DNA of 64,000 nucleotides from Parasporobacterium paucivorans DSM 15970 (lineage in GTDB: Bacteria > Bacillota > Clostridia > Lachnospirales > Lachnospiraceae). Every line of letters starts with the position of its first letter. The stretch's first letter is position 1. Shown piece after piece: positions 34,621-44,670 of this stretch. The notes under the pieces are model-generated. The model did not search any database. It was not told the DNA's origin and saw only the letters and a list, made by a program, of their open reading frames with translations. The stretch spans positions 32,897-96,896 of the forward strand of contig NZ_FQYT01000010.1 in assembly GCF_900141895.1 (NCBI RefSeq). Direction: 5' to 3'. Both the position numbers and the translations under genes were made by a program.

Positions 34621-34649
34621 AATATACTTTATGGAAGTGCTTTTGTCAA
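34621..34649 (-). promoter_or_regulatory. promoter of tRNA-Thr
   Basis: On the minus strand TTGACA, exactly 17 bases, TATATT, ending 23 bases before the tRNA 5' end. Confidence 0.78.
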
Positions 34650-34679
34650 TAATAAATACATTTATATTTTGGAGGTTGT

Positions 34680-35600
34680 ATGCATAAATTCGAAAATTGT
34701 CTCGTAATAGGAGTGTCTTCCAGGGCCTTATTTAATCTGGAGGATGAAAACAGGCTTTACGAAAAAGAAGGGGTTGCTGTATACTCGAGGTACCAGGTAG
34801 AGCATGAGGATGTAATTCTGACGCCCGGACCTGCGTTTAATCTGGTAAAAGCCTTCCTGAATCTGAATAATATGAATCCCTTTGAGCGTAAGGTTGAAAT
34901 AATCGTAATGTCCCGCAATAATGCGGATACAAGCCTCCGAATTTTCAATTCCATTAAACACTATAATCTGGACATAACCCGTGCGGCGCTGACCGGAGGG
35001 AACCTCCTTTTCCCCTATCTGAATGCTTTCCGGACGGATCTCTTTCTGTCGGCAAGTGAAGAAGACGTACAGCAGGCAGTCAATGCCGGATTTGCAGCCG
35101 GTATCATTTATACCCAGAACCTTGCAGGGGGCAGCAGCAATGGACTTGATCAGATACGGATTGCTTTTGACGGGGATGCAGTACTTTTTTCAGATGAATC
35201 GGAAAAAATATATAAAGAGAAGGGCATTGAGGCATTTCAGGAGAACGAAATCAAAAATGCTCAAAATCCTCTCCCGGAAGGACCTTTTGCCAAATTTCTG
35301 AAAATACTGTCTTCCCTGCAGCACGGCTTTGACAGCAATGAGCCGCCAATCCGGACGGCCCTGGTAACTGCAAGAAATGCCCCTGCCCATGAAAGGGTCA
35401 TCAGGACCTTGCGCGCCTGGGATGTAAGAATTGATGAGGCTTTCTTTCTGGGAGGAATCGCAAAAAGCGATGTGCTGGAAGCATTTGGTGCCCATATTTT
35501 CTTTGATGATCAGGCAATCCATACGGATCCGGCTTCTGAAGTAGTCTCATCGGCAAGAGTGCCTTACAGACAAGTGTTGGTAAATGAAGGAAATGAGTAG
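34680..35600 (+). CDS. cytosolic 5'-nucleotidase, cN-I family
   Basis: A 306-residue protein of the 5'-nucleotidase family found in animals as cN-I (NT5C1) and in many bacteria, which removes phosphate from nucleoside monophosphates such as AMP or IMP. Recognisable parts: the N-terminal LVIGVSSRALF (a modified HAD motif region), ALTGGNLLFPYL, VTARNAPAHERVIRTLRAW, and AFFLGGIAKSDVLEAFGAHIFFDDQ split around GGIAK-, with the acidic FFDDQ end. TTTGGAGG precedes the ATG. It runs into the DMT and MATE exporter genes on the same strand, which may share its transcript. Confidence 0.85.
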   Translation: MHKFENCLVIGVSSRALFNLEDENRLYEKEGVAVYSRYQVEHEDVILTPGPAFNLVKAFLNLNNMNPFERKVEIIVMSRNNADTSLRIFNSIKHYNLDITRAALTGGNLLFPYLNAFRTDLFLSASEEDVQQAVNAGFAAGIIYTQNLAGGSSNGLDQIRIAFDGDAVLFSDESEKIYKEKGIEAFQENEIKNAQNPLPEGPFAKFLKILSSLQHGFDSNEPPIRTALVTARNAPAHERVIRTLRAWDVRIDEAFFLGGIAKSDVLEAFGAHIFFDDQAIHTDPASEVVSSARVPYRQVLVNEGNE

Positions 35601-35601
35601 G

Positions 35602-36552
35602 ATGGCCATAAACAACAAAAATTTAAGTGGGACGGCTAGCGCCCTGGCGGGCGGAATCTGCTGGGGGTTCTCCGGGACCTGCGGCCAGTACCTTTTCAGT
35701 GAAAAAGGTGTTGATTCAGACTGGCTGTCGGCTGTGAGGATGCTCAGTGCGGGCATTATACTTCTGGGTTTTGCTTTTTTCAGGCAAAGGCAATCTCTGG
35801 CAGGAATCATAAAAGATAAAAAAGACCGGAAACAACTCCTGCTGTTCGGGGTTTTCGGTCTTATGATTTGCCAGTACACATATTTGACGGCGATATCCCA
35901 TTCAAATGCCGGGACAGCTACGGTCCTTCAATATACAGGACTGGTAATCCTAATGATTGTTACCTGCGTTAAGTTCAGAAGGCGTCCGGAAAGTCTGGAG
36001 GCTGTCGCACTGGTATTGGCTGTGACCGGTATTTTTCTCCTGGCAACACAAGGGAATCCGGGCAAGCTTCATATATCCGGGCAGGCACTGTCCTGGGGCA
36101 TGTTTTCGGCAGTGGGACTGGTGCTTTATTCCATACTCCCCATCAGATTAATCAGCAGGTGGGGAAGCATGGTCGTGACAGGATACGGCATGCTGGCAGG
36201 AGGAATCGTCCTGTCCGCAATCGTCAGACCATGGGAGTATGTTTTTCAACCAGACGCAGTGACAATAATTGCGATGGCAGCCATTATACTGATCGGAACG
36301 GTAGCCGCGTTTACCCTTTATCTGAAGGGAGTAAGCGAGATAGGCCCTGTGAAGGCCGGAATGCTTGGCAGTGCGGAACCTGTTTCTGCCGCAGTATTTG
36401 CGGCTATCTGGATGCATACACGGTTCACTGCTGCAGACATAACCGCCTTTGTGCTTATTATAGCAACCGTATTTCTATTGACCGGTAAAAGAAAAAAGAT
36501 TGGAGCAATTGAGAAAATTGGAAATAAAAAACGAAAATATGAAAGAGAATAA
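35602..36552 (+). CDS. EamA/DMT-family transporter
   Basis: A metabolite exporter of about 316 residues with ten hydrophobic segments in two EamA repeats (first from about residue 10, ALAGGICWGFSGTCGQYLF; second from about residue 150, SWGMFSAVGLVLYSILP). Family members export amino acids, nucleosides or drugs. The start is uncertain: ATGs at 35584, 35593 and 35602 are in frame; I chose 35602 because AAGGA lies ten bases before it. The 3' end overlaps the MATE gene. Confidence 0.85.
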   Translation: MAINNKNLSGTASALAGGICWGFSGTCGQYLFSEKGVDSDWLSAVRMLSAGIILLGFAFFRQRQSLAGIIKDKKDRKQLLLFGVFGLMICQYTYLTAISHSNAGTATVLQYTGLVILMIVTCVKFRRRPESLEAVALVLAVTGIFLLATQGNPGKLHISGQALSWGMFSAVGLVLYSILPIRLISRWGSMVVTGYGMLAGGIVLSAIVRPWEYVFQPDAVTIIAMAAIILIGTVAAFTLYLKGVSEIGPVKAGMLGSAEPVSAAVFAAIWMHTRFTAADITAFVLIIATVFLLTGKRKKIGAIEKIGNKKRKYERE

Positions 36553-37882
36553 AATGGGTACTATGTCGATAAACCGGCTTCTAATATCCATGTCAGCACC
36601 GATAATCCTGTCGATGCTGGTACAGGCAATGTATAATGTAGTAGACAGTATATTCGTTTCTCAAATCAACGAGGATGCCCTTACAGCGGTCAGTCTGGCT
36701 TTTCCACTTCAGCAGTTCATGGTGGCTGTAGCCGTGGGAACCTTTGTTGGGGTAAATGCGCTGTTAAGCAGAAGTCTGGGAGAAAAGAATCAGGCAGATG
36801 TGAATAAGACGGCAATTAATGGACTGTTTCTGTCTCTCTTGAGCTATATATTGTTTTTGATAATTGGAATATTTTTTTCCCGTCTATATATTTCCCTTCA
36901 GACAGATTCAGAAAGGATCCTCGAGTACGGCGTACAATATTTGAGCACGGTGTGCATATTCAGCTTCGGATGGTTTGCGCAGAATTCCTTTGAAAAAATG
37001 CTGATTTCTACGGGGAAAAGTTTTTACACCATGATAACCCAGATGTTAGGGGCCGTTATTAATGTGATACTGGATCCACTCCTGATTTTTGGTATTGGAA
37101 TTTTTCCGGAAATGGGCGTCAGGGGGGCCGCAGTGGCAACCGTAATCGGACAGATATCTGCAGCCCTGCTGGCATTATATTTCAATCATGTAAAAAACAA
37201 CGAAGTGGAATTGAGACTAAAGGGGTTCAGGCCGGACCGGAGAGTCATCAGAAGGATATACGACATCGGTGTCCCTTCCATCGTAATGATTTCCATTTCC
37301 TCTATACTTATTTTTGGGATGAATAAGATTTTGATGGCATTTTCCTCCACTGCGGTTGCGGTTTTCGGAATATACTTCAAGGTTCAGAGTTTTGTCTTTA
37401 TGCCGGTTTTTGGCATCAACAATGGGATGATACCCATCATTTCTTATAATTATGGAAAAAAAGAAAGAAGCAGGATGATCAAGACAATCAAACAGAGTAT
37501 CATTTATGCGATTATAATTATGCTGACGGGATTTGCAGTCATGCAGCTGTTTGCGGATAAAATACTGGCACTGTTCAGCGCTTCGCAGCAGATGATGGAA
37601 ATAGGTGTTCCCGCCCTGAGAATAATCAGCATATGTTTCATATTTGCCGGTATTACGGTTGTTTTAAGTTCCGTATTCCAATCCGTCGGCATGGCGTATC
37701 TGAGCATGATCACCTCCATAGCCAGACAGCTGATTATTATTCTTCCAATTGCGGTGCTTCTGGCAAAAACAGGAAATGTGGATAATGTATGGTGGGCCTT
37801 TCCAATTGCGGAATTTGCGGCACTTATCCTGACCGTATTTTTTCTTCGGCATACGAAAAGGAAGGTGTTTGATAAAATATAG
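36539..37882 (+). CDS. MATE-family efflux transporter
   Basis: A 447-residue multidrug/metabolite antiporter with twelve hydrophobic segments arranged as two six-helix halves. The start MKENKMGTM followed by SINRLLISMSAPIILS and MYNVVDSIFVSQ is typical of clostridial MATE proteins; that is why I start at 36539, inside the end of the DMT gene, although the ribosome site is weak. Two exporters of different families in tandem, after a nucleotidase, hint at nucleoside or base export, but this is inference. Confidence 0.88.
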   Translation: MKENKMGTMSINRLLISMSAPIILSMLVQAMYNVVDSIFVSQINEDALTAVSLAFPLQQFMVAVAVGTFVGVNALLSRSLGEKNQADVNKTAINGLFLSLLSYILFLIIGIFFSRLYISLQTDSERILEYGVQYLSTVCIFSFGWFAQNSFEKMLISTGKSFYTMITQMLGAVINVILDPLLIFGIGIFPEMGVRGAAVATVIGQISAALLALYFNHVKNNEVELRLKGFRPDRRVIRRIYDIGVPSIVMISISSILIFGMNKILMAFSSTAVAVFGIYFKVQSFVFMPVFGINNGMIPIISYNYGKKERSRMIKTIKQSIIYAIIIMLTGFAVMQLFADKILALFSASQQMMEIGVPALRIISICFIFAGITVVLSSVFQSVGMAYLSMITSIARQLIIILPIAVLLAKTGNVDNVWWAFPIAEFAALILTVFFLRHTKRKVFDKI

Positions 37883-37889
37883 GCACCAG

Positions 37890-37918
37890 TTGACATGAAA
37901 CAATATTTATCATAAGAT
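37890..37918 (+). promoter_or_regulatory. promoter of the M18 aminopeptidase gene
   Basis: TTGACA (37890-37895), 17 bases, TAAGAT (37913-37918), 50 bases before the start. Confidence 0.6.
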
Positions 37919-37967
37919 ATTCCGTATATTTTCATGATACAATGGAAGAAAGAGAGGTCCCGTATAA

Positions 37968-39245
37968 ATGATTTCTTTGCATCAGCTGATTGAAAAATCC
38001 GTTTCACCATTTCACCAGGTCAGGACGTTGATACAACAACTGGAGTCGGAAGGGTTTGCGGAGAGAAAACTAAATGAAAAGTGGGACTTGAAACAAGGAG
38101 ATAAATTTTTCGTAAGCCCCTATTCATCCTGCCTTTTCGCATTTGCGATCGGCGAAGATGACGCAAAAAACTGCAGTCTGCGGATTGTTTCGGCCCACAC
38201 GGATTTTCCGTGTTTTAAAATCAAGCCTGCATGTGAGATTTCAGAAAACGGATATTATAAATTAAATACGGAGGTGTACGGCGGTCCCCTCCTCAACACA
38301 TGGATGGACCGGCCTTTGTCAATTGCTGGAAAGGCTGCATTGAAGAGCCAAAATCCATTCAGGCCCGAAATCCGGCTGCTGGATTTTGACAGACCTCTTC
38401 TCACTATACCGAACCTGGCCATTCACCTGAATAAGGATGCTAACAAAGGGATTGAGCTGAACAGGCAGAAGGATGTCCTTCCCATTGCGGATATGATAAA
38501 AAGTTCCGTGAATGAAAAGTTCTTTACGGAATACCTCTCAAAGGAGCTTGGAGTCGAAAAGTCAGAAATACTCGATTTTGAATTGTTTGTATACCAGTAT
38601 GAGAAGGGCGGGACAATCGGGTTTGAAGAAACCATGTACTCCTCCCCGAGACTGGATAATGTGACAGGAGTTCATGCATGCCTGCACGGTATTTTGAATG
38701 GAGACAGAAAGAATGGAATAAATGTAGCGGCTTTCTTTGATAATGAAGAGGTCGGAAGCAGGACCAAACAGGGAGCAGATTCCGGACTTTTTGAAATATT
38801 GCTGGAAAAGATTTATCTGTCTCTGGGAAAGAACAGGGAGGATATGCATGCGGATGTTGCAGAGGGAATGATGCTTTCTGTGGATGTGGGGCATTGTCTA
38901 CACCCGAATTATCCTGAGAAGAATGATATTACCAACAGGGTAATATTGAATAAGGGTCTGATAATCAAATACGCAGCTTCCCAGGCCTATGCCGGCGACT
39001 GTGAGGCAGGCGGGGCTGTCATGCAATTATGTGAAAAAAACAATATCCCTTATCAGAAATATTTAAACCGGTCAGATGGCTCCAGCGGGAGCACTCTGGG
39101 TTCGATTTTTTCCACGAACCTTCCCATCCGGACGATGGATGTGGGAATACCGCTGCTGGCAATGCATTCAGCAAGGGAACTTATGGGAACGGATGATCAA
39201 AACAGCCTTAACAGGCTGATGCAGGTATTTTTTTCGGAAGAATAG
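37968..39245 (+). CDS. M18-family aminopeptidase
   Basis: A 425-residue cytosolic metallo-aminopeptidase of family M18 (aspartyl aminopeptidase/ApeB type), which removes N-terminal residues from peptides. The metal and catalytic sites are seen as SAHTDFPCFKIKP (first His-Asp), AFFDNEEVGSRTKQGA (the Glu pair), MLSVDVGHCLHPNY (Asp), and the final HSARELMGTDD (His). AGAGAGG precedes the ATG. It ends 23 bases before glnS, so both may be cotranscribed. Confidence 0.93.
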   Translation: MISLHQLIEKSVSPFHQVRTLIQQLESEGFAERKLNEKWDLKQGDKFFVSPYSSCLFAFAIGEDDAKNCSLRIVSAHTDFPCFKIKPACEISENGYYKLNTEVYGGPLLNTWMDRPLSIAGKAALKSQNPFRPEIRLLDFDRPLLTIPNLAIHLNKDANKGIELNRQKDVLPIADMIKSSVNEKFFTEYLSKELGVEKSEILDFELFVYQYEKGGTIGFEETMYSSPRLDNVTGVHACLHGILNGDRKNGINVAAFFDNEEVGSRTKQGADSGLFEILLEKIYLSLGKNREDMHADVAEGMMLSVDVGHCLHPNYPEKNDITNRVILNKGLIIKYAASQAYAGDCEAGGAVMQLCEKNNIPYQKYLNRSDGSSGSTLGSIFSTNLPIRTMDVGIPLLAMHSARELMGTDDQNSLNRLMQVFFSEE

Positions 39246-39268
39246 ATTAAACAGGAGGAATTGAATTT

Positions 39269-40933
39269 ATGGAAAACGAAGCAGCTGTTTCGAAAAATTT
39301 TATTGAGCTTATTATAGAGAAAGATTTGGAAGAGGGACATATCAAGCAGGTGCATACAAGATTTCCGCCTGAACCAAACGGATACCTCCACATCGGGCAT
39401 GCCAAGTCCATCCTTTTGAACTATGGCCTTGCGGTCAAGTATAATGGGAAATTCAATCTCCGATTTGATGATACAAATCCTGTAAAGGAAAAAATAGAAT
39501 TTGTCGAATCTATCAAGAGCGACGTGTCTTGGCTGGGGGCAGACTGGGAAGACCGCCTGTTTTTTGCATCCGATTATTTCAATCAAATGTACGAGGCAGC
39601 GGTAAAGCTCATCAATAAAGGGAAAGCGTATGTATGTGACCTGAAAGCGGAGGAAATCAGGGAATACAGAGGAACACTGACAAGTCCCGGAAAAAACAGC
39701 CCATACAGAGACCGGAGCGTGGAAGAAAATCTCGAACTGTTTGAAGCTATGAAGCAGGGGAAATACAATGACGGCGAAAGGGTTCTAAGAGCTAAAATTG
39801 ATATGTCCTCTCCTAATATAAATATGCGTGATCCGATTCTCTACCGAGTGGCGCATATGGAGCATCACAATACAGGCGACAGGTGGTGCATTTATCCAAT
39901 GTATGATTTTGCCCATCCGATCGAGGATGCGATTGAAGGAATTACGAATTCAATCTGTACGCTTGAGTTTGAAGACCACAGGCCATTATACGACTGGGTG
40001 GTGAGAGAACTTGAATATGAGAATCCTCCTAAACAGACAGAATTTGCAAAACTTTATCTGACCAATGTCATAACCGGAAAGAGATACATCAAAAAGCTTG
40101 TAGATGACGGAATAGTGGACGGTTGGGATGATCCCCGTCTGGTAACGATTGCCGCTCTGCGCAGAAGAGGGTATACGCCCGAATCCATCCGGATGTTCAT
40201 AGACATGGTGGGAGTATCCAAAAGCCAGAGTTCCGTAGACTATGCGATGCTGGAATACTGCATCAGGGAAGACCTGAAACTGAAGGCACCGAGGATGATG
40301 GCAGTATTGGATCCGATTAAATTGATTATAGATAATTATCCCGAAGATCAGGTGGAATATTTCGATGTAATGAATAATCAGGAGAACGAAAGCATGGGAA
40401 CCAGAAAGGTGCCTTTCTCCAGAGTACTGTACATAGAGAGAGAAGACTTCATGGAAGAACCTCCAAAGAAATATTTCCGCCTTTTCCCAGGAAATGAAGT
40501 CCGTCTTATGAACGCGTATTTTGTGAAATGTGAGAGTTTCGTAAAGGATGAAAAAGGAGAAATTGCGGAGGTTCACTGCACGTATGATCCTGAAACCCGG
40601 AGCGGAAGCGGTTTCAGTGCCCGGAAAGTAAAAGGCACAATCCACTGGCTGTCTGCAGAACATGCGGTACCGGCGACCGTCAGACTGTATGAAAATTTAA
40701 TCAATGAAGACAATGAACCGACGGAAGGGGAAGGAACCCTGAATCTGAATCCTGATTCCCTCAAAATAATGGAGACATCATTTGTAGAGCCAGTTTTGGC
40801 GGAAGCGGATAAGGAGGATAAATTCCAATTTGTGAGACAGGGATTCTTTTGTGTGGACTCAAAAGATTCCACAGTGGATAACCTGGTGTTCAACAGAATC
40901 GTATCCTTGAAAAGTTCCTTTAAAATCAATTAA
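39269..40933 (+). CDS. glnS: glutamine--tRNA ligase
   Basis: Class I synthetase charging tRNA-Gln directly, 554 residues. The HIGH box lies in [16 protein letters not shown] (HIGH about residue 44), with the GlnRS-specific FDDTNP and the KMSKS-like [14 protein letters not shown]. The C-terminal beta-barrel anticodon domains are complete. CAGGAGGAA precedes the ATG. Many Clostridia instead form Gln-tRNA through GatCAB amidation; presence of GlnRS here resembles Lachnospiraceae, Bacteroidetes and gammaproteobacteria. Confidence 0.96.
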   Translation: MENEAAVSKNFIELIIEKDLEEGHIKQVHTRFPPEPNGYLHIGHAKSILLNYGLAVKYNGKFNLRFDDTNPVKEKIEFVESIKSDVSWLGADWEDRLFFASDYFNQMYEAAVKLINKGKAYVCDLKAEEIREYRGTLTSPGKNSPYRDRSVEENLELFEAMKQGKYNDGERVLRAKIDMSSPNINMRDPILYRVAHMEHHNTGDRWCIYPMYDFAHPIEDAIEGITNSICTLEFEDHRPLYDWVVRELEYENPPKQTEFAKLYLTNVITGKRYIKKLVDDGIVDGWDDPRLVTIAALRRRGYTPESIRMFIDMVGVSKSQSSVDYAMLEYCIREDLKLKAPRMMAVLDPIKLIIDNYPEDQVEYFDVMNNQENESMGTRKVPFSRVLYIEREDFMEEPPKKYFRLFPGNEVRLMNAYFVKCESFVKDEKGEIAEVHCTYDPETRSGSGFSARKVKGTIHWLSAEHAVPATVRLYENLINEDNEPTEGEGTLNLNPDSLKIMETSFVEPVLAEADKEDKFQFVRQGFFCVDSKDSTVDNLVFNRIVSLKSSFKIN

Positions 40934-40952
40934 TGTCTGGGGTGGTGTAGGA

Positions 40953-42362
40953 TTGAAGGAATTGACAATAAGCCTGAACACCGGCTCGGATATTCCCATG
41001 TATGGGCAGATATATACATATATAAAAGAGGAAATACGGAAAGGCCGGATCAGAAACGGAGAACAGCTGCCATCGGCGAGGGCATTGTCCAGACATTTGT
41101 CTGTGAGCAGGTCTACTGTTGATATGGCTTACCTGCAGCTGCAATCAGAAGGCTATATCGATTCCCTCCCCAGAAAAGGATATTATGTCTCCGATATAAA
41201 TCTTTTGCACGGACTTCATGATGCCCTTCCAGGGAATCTTTTTGAGGAAAAGCCGATCCGGAGTGAAGCCGGAATAGATTTTTCACCAAGGGGAATTGAT
41301 CTGTCCTATTTTCCGTTCAACGCATGGCGGAAAATATCCAAGAATATACTGAGTGCGGATAATCCTGAACTTTTCAAAACGGGAAATCCAAAAGGTGACA
41401 GAGCGTTTCGCCAGACGATTGCAAGGTATCTTTTTGAAGCCCGGGGGGTCCGCACTGAGGCTGACAGGATTATTCTGGGTGCCGGCAATGAATATCTTCT
41501 TCTCCTTCTCAACCAGATTCTGGGGGGGGAACGGAACATTGCCATGGAGAACCCCACCTATACCCAGGCGTACCGGGTTTTTTTAAGCCTGGGACAAAAG
41601 ATAGTACCGGTGGATATGGATGGCCAGGGAATAAATATCAGAGAACTGGCAGGAACGATGGCTGATACTGTCTATGTGATGCCATCCCACCATTATCCTA
41701 TGGGAATTGTGATGCCAATCGGCCGCAGACTTGAGCTGCTGAAATGGTCCGCCGGACATCCGGACAGGTATATTATTGAGGACGACTATGACAGTGAATT
41801 CCGCTACAAAGGGAAACCGATCCCGGCCCTTAAGAGCCTGGATGAGAAAGACAGTGTCATATACATAGGCACGTTTTCCAAATCCATCTCACCCGCACTC
41901 AGAATGAGTTACATGGTTCTGCCTGCCAGGCTTATGAAGATTTACCAGAAAAAGCTGTCGTTTTATTCCTCCAGTGTTTCGTCCATGGATCAGGCCATTG
42001 TAAACGAATTTATTACCGGCGGCCAGTTTGAAAGGCACTTAAACAGGATGCGTTCCATATATAAAAACAAGCATGACCTGCTTGCAAATGAGCTGAAAAA
42101 GATAAACAGGCCTGTACGCATCCTGGGTGAGAATTCCGGTCTTCACATCCTTTTGGAAACCGATTCCGAATTGAACGAAGAATGCATAATGGATATGCTG
42201 TTAAAAGAAGGTGTCCGTATATACGGACTCTCTGAATATTACATAAGACCACCGGCGCAGCCTTATAAATCTGCATTTATCCTGGGATATGCCAATCTGA
42301 CGGACAAGCAGATCCTGAAGGGAGTATCCGAAATTAAAAAAGTACTGGAAGCAGTCCGTTAA
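40953..42362 (+). CDS. MocR/PdxR-family regulator (GntR HTH fused to aminotransferase domain)
   Basis: A 469-residue transcription factor with a GntR winged helix at the N-terminus (about residues 12-78: IYTYIKEEIRKGRIRNGEQLPSARALSRHL with recognition helix SVSRSTVDMAYLQL) and a fold-type I aminotransferase domain (about residues 100-469) in which the PLP lysine is seen in GTFSKSISPALR and the Asp in IIEDDYDSEF. Regulators of this class sense PLP or amines and control PLP, GABA or taurine genes; the target is not evident here. The start is TTG 40953 after GGTGTAGGA. Confidence 0.92.
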   Translation: MKELTISLNTGSDIPMYGQIYTYIKEEIRKGRIRNGEQLPSARALSRHLSVSRSTVDMAYLQLQSEGYIDSLPRKGYYVSDINLLHGLHDALPGNLFEEKPIRSEAGIDFSPRGIDLSYFPFNAWRKISKNILSADNPELFKTGNPKGDRAFRQTIARYLFEARGVRTEADRIILGAGNEYLLLLLNQILGGERNIAMENPTYTQAYRVFLSLGQKIVPVDMDGQGINIRELAGTMADTVYVMPSHHYPMGIVMPIGRRLELLKWSAGHPDRYIIEDDYDSEFRYKGKPIPALKSLDEKDSVIYIGTFSKSISPALRMSYMVLPARLMKIYQKKLSFYSSSVSSMDQAIVNEFITGGQFERHLNRMRSIYKNKHDLLANELKKINRPVRILGENSGLHILLETDSELNEECIMDMLLKEGVRIYGLSEYYIRPPAQPYKSAFILGYANLTDKQILKGVSEIKKVLEAVR

Positions 42363-42390
42363 TCCGGAGGCATCCAGTACTTGATTTTTA
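42342..42390 (+). terminator. terminator overlapping the MocR gene end
   Basis: GTACTGGA (inside the last codons) and TCCAGTAC form an 8-bp stem with an inner CCG/CGG helix; a TTGATTTTTATTT run follows. Confidence 0.6.
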
Positions 42391-42391
42391 T

Positions 42392-42667
42392 TTAAAGCGG
42401 TTTCTCTTCCCCTTCTTTCGGTTCCTCAGCGGCAGCAGTTTCTGCAGCGGCATCTTCCTTGACGGAATCTTTGACAGCAGCATCTTCCGAAGCCTCTTCA
42501 ACGTCTTCCTCTCCGAAATCATCGTCAAAGTCATAATCAAAATCATCATCAAAATCGTCGCTGTAGTCATCGTTAAAAGACTTGTATTTATTGTAAAGCT
42601 TAATACTTCCGGCGGCTATTCCCCCTATTACGGCGGTGCCCAAAAGAACCTTAAAAACATTTTTCAT
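42392..42667 (-). CDS. 91-aa membrane-anchored acidic protein
   Basis: A small protein with a hydrophobic N-terminal helix (about residues 4-20, VFKVLLGTAVIGGIAAG) and a strikingly acidic remainder: two runs of Asp with Tyr and Phe (about residues 33-52) followed by Glu/Ala-rich sequence. The helix looks like a signal anchor rather than a cleaved signal. AAAGGAG lies seven bases before the ATG. Function unknown; such Asp/Phe tails may be disordered and bind cations or basic partners (inference). Confidence 0.75.
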   Translation of the reverse strand: MKNVFKVLLGTAVIGGIAAGSIKLYNKYKSFNDDYSDDFDDDFDYDFDDDFGEEDVEEASEDAAVKDSVKEDAAAETAAAEEPKEGEEKPL

Positions 42668-42830
42668 AAATGAACTCCTTTCCTGGCAGGTCTGATGAAT
42701 ATTTATAATATTGTTACTACTATAATAATACTTTTGACGGCAAAAAGAAAGCCCCTCTTGATTATCTGCGACAAAAATGTTACGTTTACATAAGAAGATT
42801 TTTAATTGGTTTTTGAAGGAATAAGGAAAA

Positions 42831-43616
42831 ATGATGAAGAAAATGGTTTTTTTTGATATAGACGGAACAATTTATGATTATGAGAAAGGAATTCCTGAAA
42901 GTACTATAGTCGCAATAAAACGTATCCGGGAAAAGGGTGCTCTGGCTATTATAAACACCGGAAGAACAAGGGCCATGATATTTGATGAAATACTCAATAT
43001 CGGCTTCGATGGAATCATCGCCGGCGGCGGGACGTATGTGGAACATCAGGGGAAAATACTGGCGGATTATAACATGGAACCTGAAGAAGCTAAGGAGCTG
43101 ATTATAAACATCAGAAAACACGGCTTCGTTCCACTTCCGGAAGGCAGGGATTATCTGTATTTTGATGAACATGAATTAAATGAAGAGTTTGTGAAAATAT
43201 ACAATATATATAAAAGCAAGATTCCGGACAGGATTCTCCCTATCGACTATACTACAATGCAGGCCGCAAAGGTCAGTGGACGTTTTACAAAAATCAGTGA
43301 CTGGGAGGGCCTGAACAGGCAATTGGGCGGAAAATATAACATCGTAAACCATGGGAATCACCTGATTGAGGTACTGCCTGGACAGTACAGCAAGGCAGTT
43401 GGAATACAAACGCTTTTAGATCATCTCAAGCTCGAAAAAGTGAAAACCTATGCTTTCGGGGACAGCTTCAACGATTTGGAGATGCTGCGCTTTGTAGAAC
43501 ATGGAATCCTGATGGGCAATGCAGACCCGGAAATGAAGAAGCTGTTCAACCTTCATACAACAGACATTTTTAACGATGGAATTTATAACGGTCTGGACAA
43601 ATGCGGGCTGCTATAG
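42831..43616 (+). CDS. Cof-type HAD-IIB hydrolase
   Basis: A 261-residue phosphatase of the HAD superfamily, Cof/YwpJ branch, acting on sugar phosphates, nucleotides or flavin phosphates. Motif I FFDIDGTIYD (nucleophile Asp, about residue 8), motif II INTGR, and motif III/IV FGDSFNDLEML (about residue 205) are intact; the C2B cap lies between. Its 3' end is just before the next gene's ribosome site, which overlaps the stop codon. Confidence 0.9.
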   Translation: MMKKMVFFDIDGTIYDYEKGIPESTIVAIKRIREKGALAIINTGRTRAMIFDEILNIGFDGIIAGGGTYVEHQGKILADYNMEPEEAKELIINIRKHGFVPLPEGRDYLYFDEHELNEEFVKIYNIYKSKIPDRILPIDYTTMQAAKVSGRFTKISDWEGLNRQLGGKYNIVNHGNHLIEVLPGQYSKAVGIQTLLDHLKLEKVKTYAFGDSFNDLEMLRFVEHGILMGNADPEMKKLFNLHTTDIFNDGIYNGLDKCGLL

Positions 43617-43626
43617 GAGGATCAAG

Positions 43627-44511
43627 TTGGAAATTATATCAGATAACAATAATACTGTGATTAAAAATATAGATGATTTTGATCTGGGTCAGACCCTGGA
43701 ATGCGGACAGTGTTTCCGTTATGACAAAATCGGAGACAAGGAATACATCCTGGCGGCTAAGGGTAAGCTGCTTCATGCCAGGCAGGAAGGCGTCGATCTG
43801 ATTCTGTTTGGCGTCGAGGGTAAAACCCAGGCAAATGACTGGATTGACTATTTTGATCTCCGAAGAGATTACGGGAAGATAAAACGATATCTCCTGAACC
43901 GGGATGAAGAGCTCCGGGAAGCTATCCGAACAAAGCACGGCGTCCGGATATTGAACCAGGAATTTCATGAGGTGCTGCTGTCGTTTATCATATCCCAGAA
44001 CAAGCAGATTCCACATATCAGACAGATTGTAAGGGCTATATCAGATAAATTCGGCACCTTTATCGGTGAAATCAATGGAATCAAATATCACAGCTTCCCG
44101 TCCGTGAACCAGCTGGTTTCTGCAAAAGAAGAGGATTTCAGGAACTGCAAAACCGGTTTTCGGGCACCGTATCTTTGCGATGCGGTAAGCCGCCTTCATC
44201 AGGAACAGCTGGACGTAGAATCTTTCAAGGGCCTGAAGGAAGAGGAAGCCAGGCAAAAATTGATGGAAATCAAAGGGGTGGGGGAAAAAATTGCAAATTG
44301 TGTCCTGCTGTTCGGGCTGGGTTACAGATCGGCTTTTCCTATAGATGTATGGATAAAACGCATCATGGGGGAGGTCTATTTTGGCAGGGAAGCTTCTCCA
44401 GCCGAGATTCAGAAACTGGCGGAAGAACGCTTTGGGGAATATGGCGGATATGCGCAGCAGTACATATTTTATTACGGCCGAGACAACAAAATTGGTAAAA
44501 AAACAAGATAA
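43627..44511 (+). CDS. Ogg-type 8-oxoguanine DNA glycosylase/AP lyase
   Basis: A 294-residue base-excision repair enzyme with the N-terminal OGG_N domain (LGQTLECGQCFRY, AKGKLLHARQEG) and HhH-GPD domain. The hairpin LMEIKGVGEKIANCVLLFGLG holds the catalytic Lys (GVGEKIA), and the catalytic Asp is in AFPIDVWIKRIM. It removes oxidised purines and cuts the abasic strand. The start is TTG 43627, six bases after AGGAGG; the longer frame begins inside the HAD gene without a ribosome site. Probably cotranscribed with the HAD gene. Confidence 0.92.
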   Translation: MEIISDNNNTVIKNIDDFDLGQTLECGQCFRYDKIGDKEYILAAKGKLLHARQEGVDLILFGVEGKTQANDWIDYFDLRRDYGKIKRYLLNRDEELREAIRTKHGVRILNQEFHEVLLSFIISQNKQIPHIRQIVRAISDKFGTFIGEINGIKYHSFPSVNQLVSAKEEDFRNCKTGFRAPYLCDAVSRLHQEQLDVESFKGLKEEEARQKLMEIKGVGEKIANCVLLFGLGYRSAFPIDVWIKRIMGEVYFGREASPAEIQKLAEERFGEYGGYAQQYIFYYGRDNKIGKKTR

Positions 44512-44578
44512 ACAGAGAAAAAAGACGGGATACGCAGAAATATAGAGAAAACAGTTGAAATGCGCCGATTCGATATGC

Positions 44579-44607
44579 TTGCATAATCAGGGTAAATTGA
44601 CTAATAT
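44579..44607 (+). promoter_or_regulatory. groESL promoter
   Basis: TTGCAT (44579-44584), 17 bases, TAATAT (44602-44607), placing the transcript start just before the CIRCE element. Confidence 0.55.
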
Positions 44608-44618
44608 AACTTCATGAG

Positions 44619-44645
44619 TTAGCACTCACTTGTACTGAGTGCTAG
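44619..44645 (+). promoter_or_regulatory. CIRCE operator (HrcA-binding)
   Basis: TTAGCACTC-N9-GAGTGCTAG, the classical inverted repeat bound by the heat-shock repressor HrcA, with one mismatch in the last base. Confidence 0.97.
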
Positions 44646-44670
44646 TAGAAATCATTAAGGAGGAATCATA

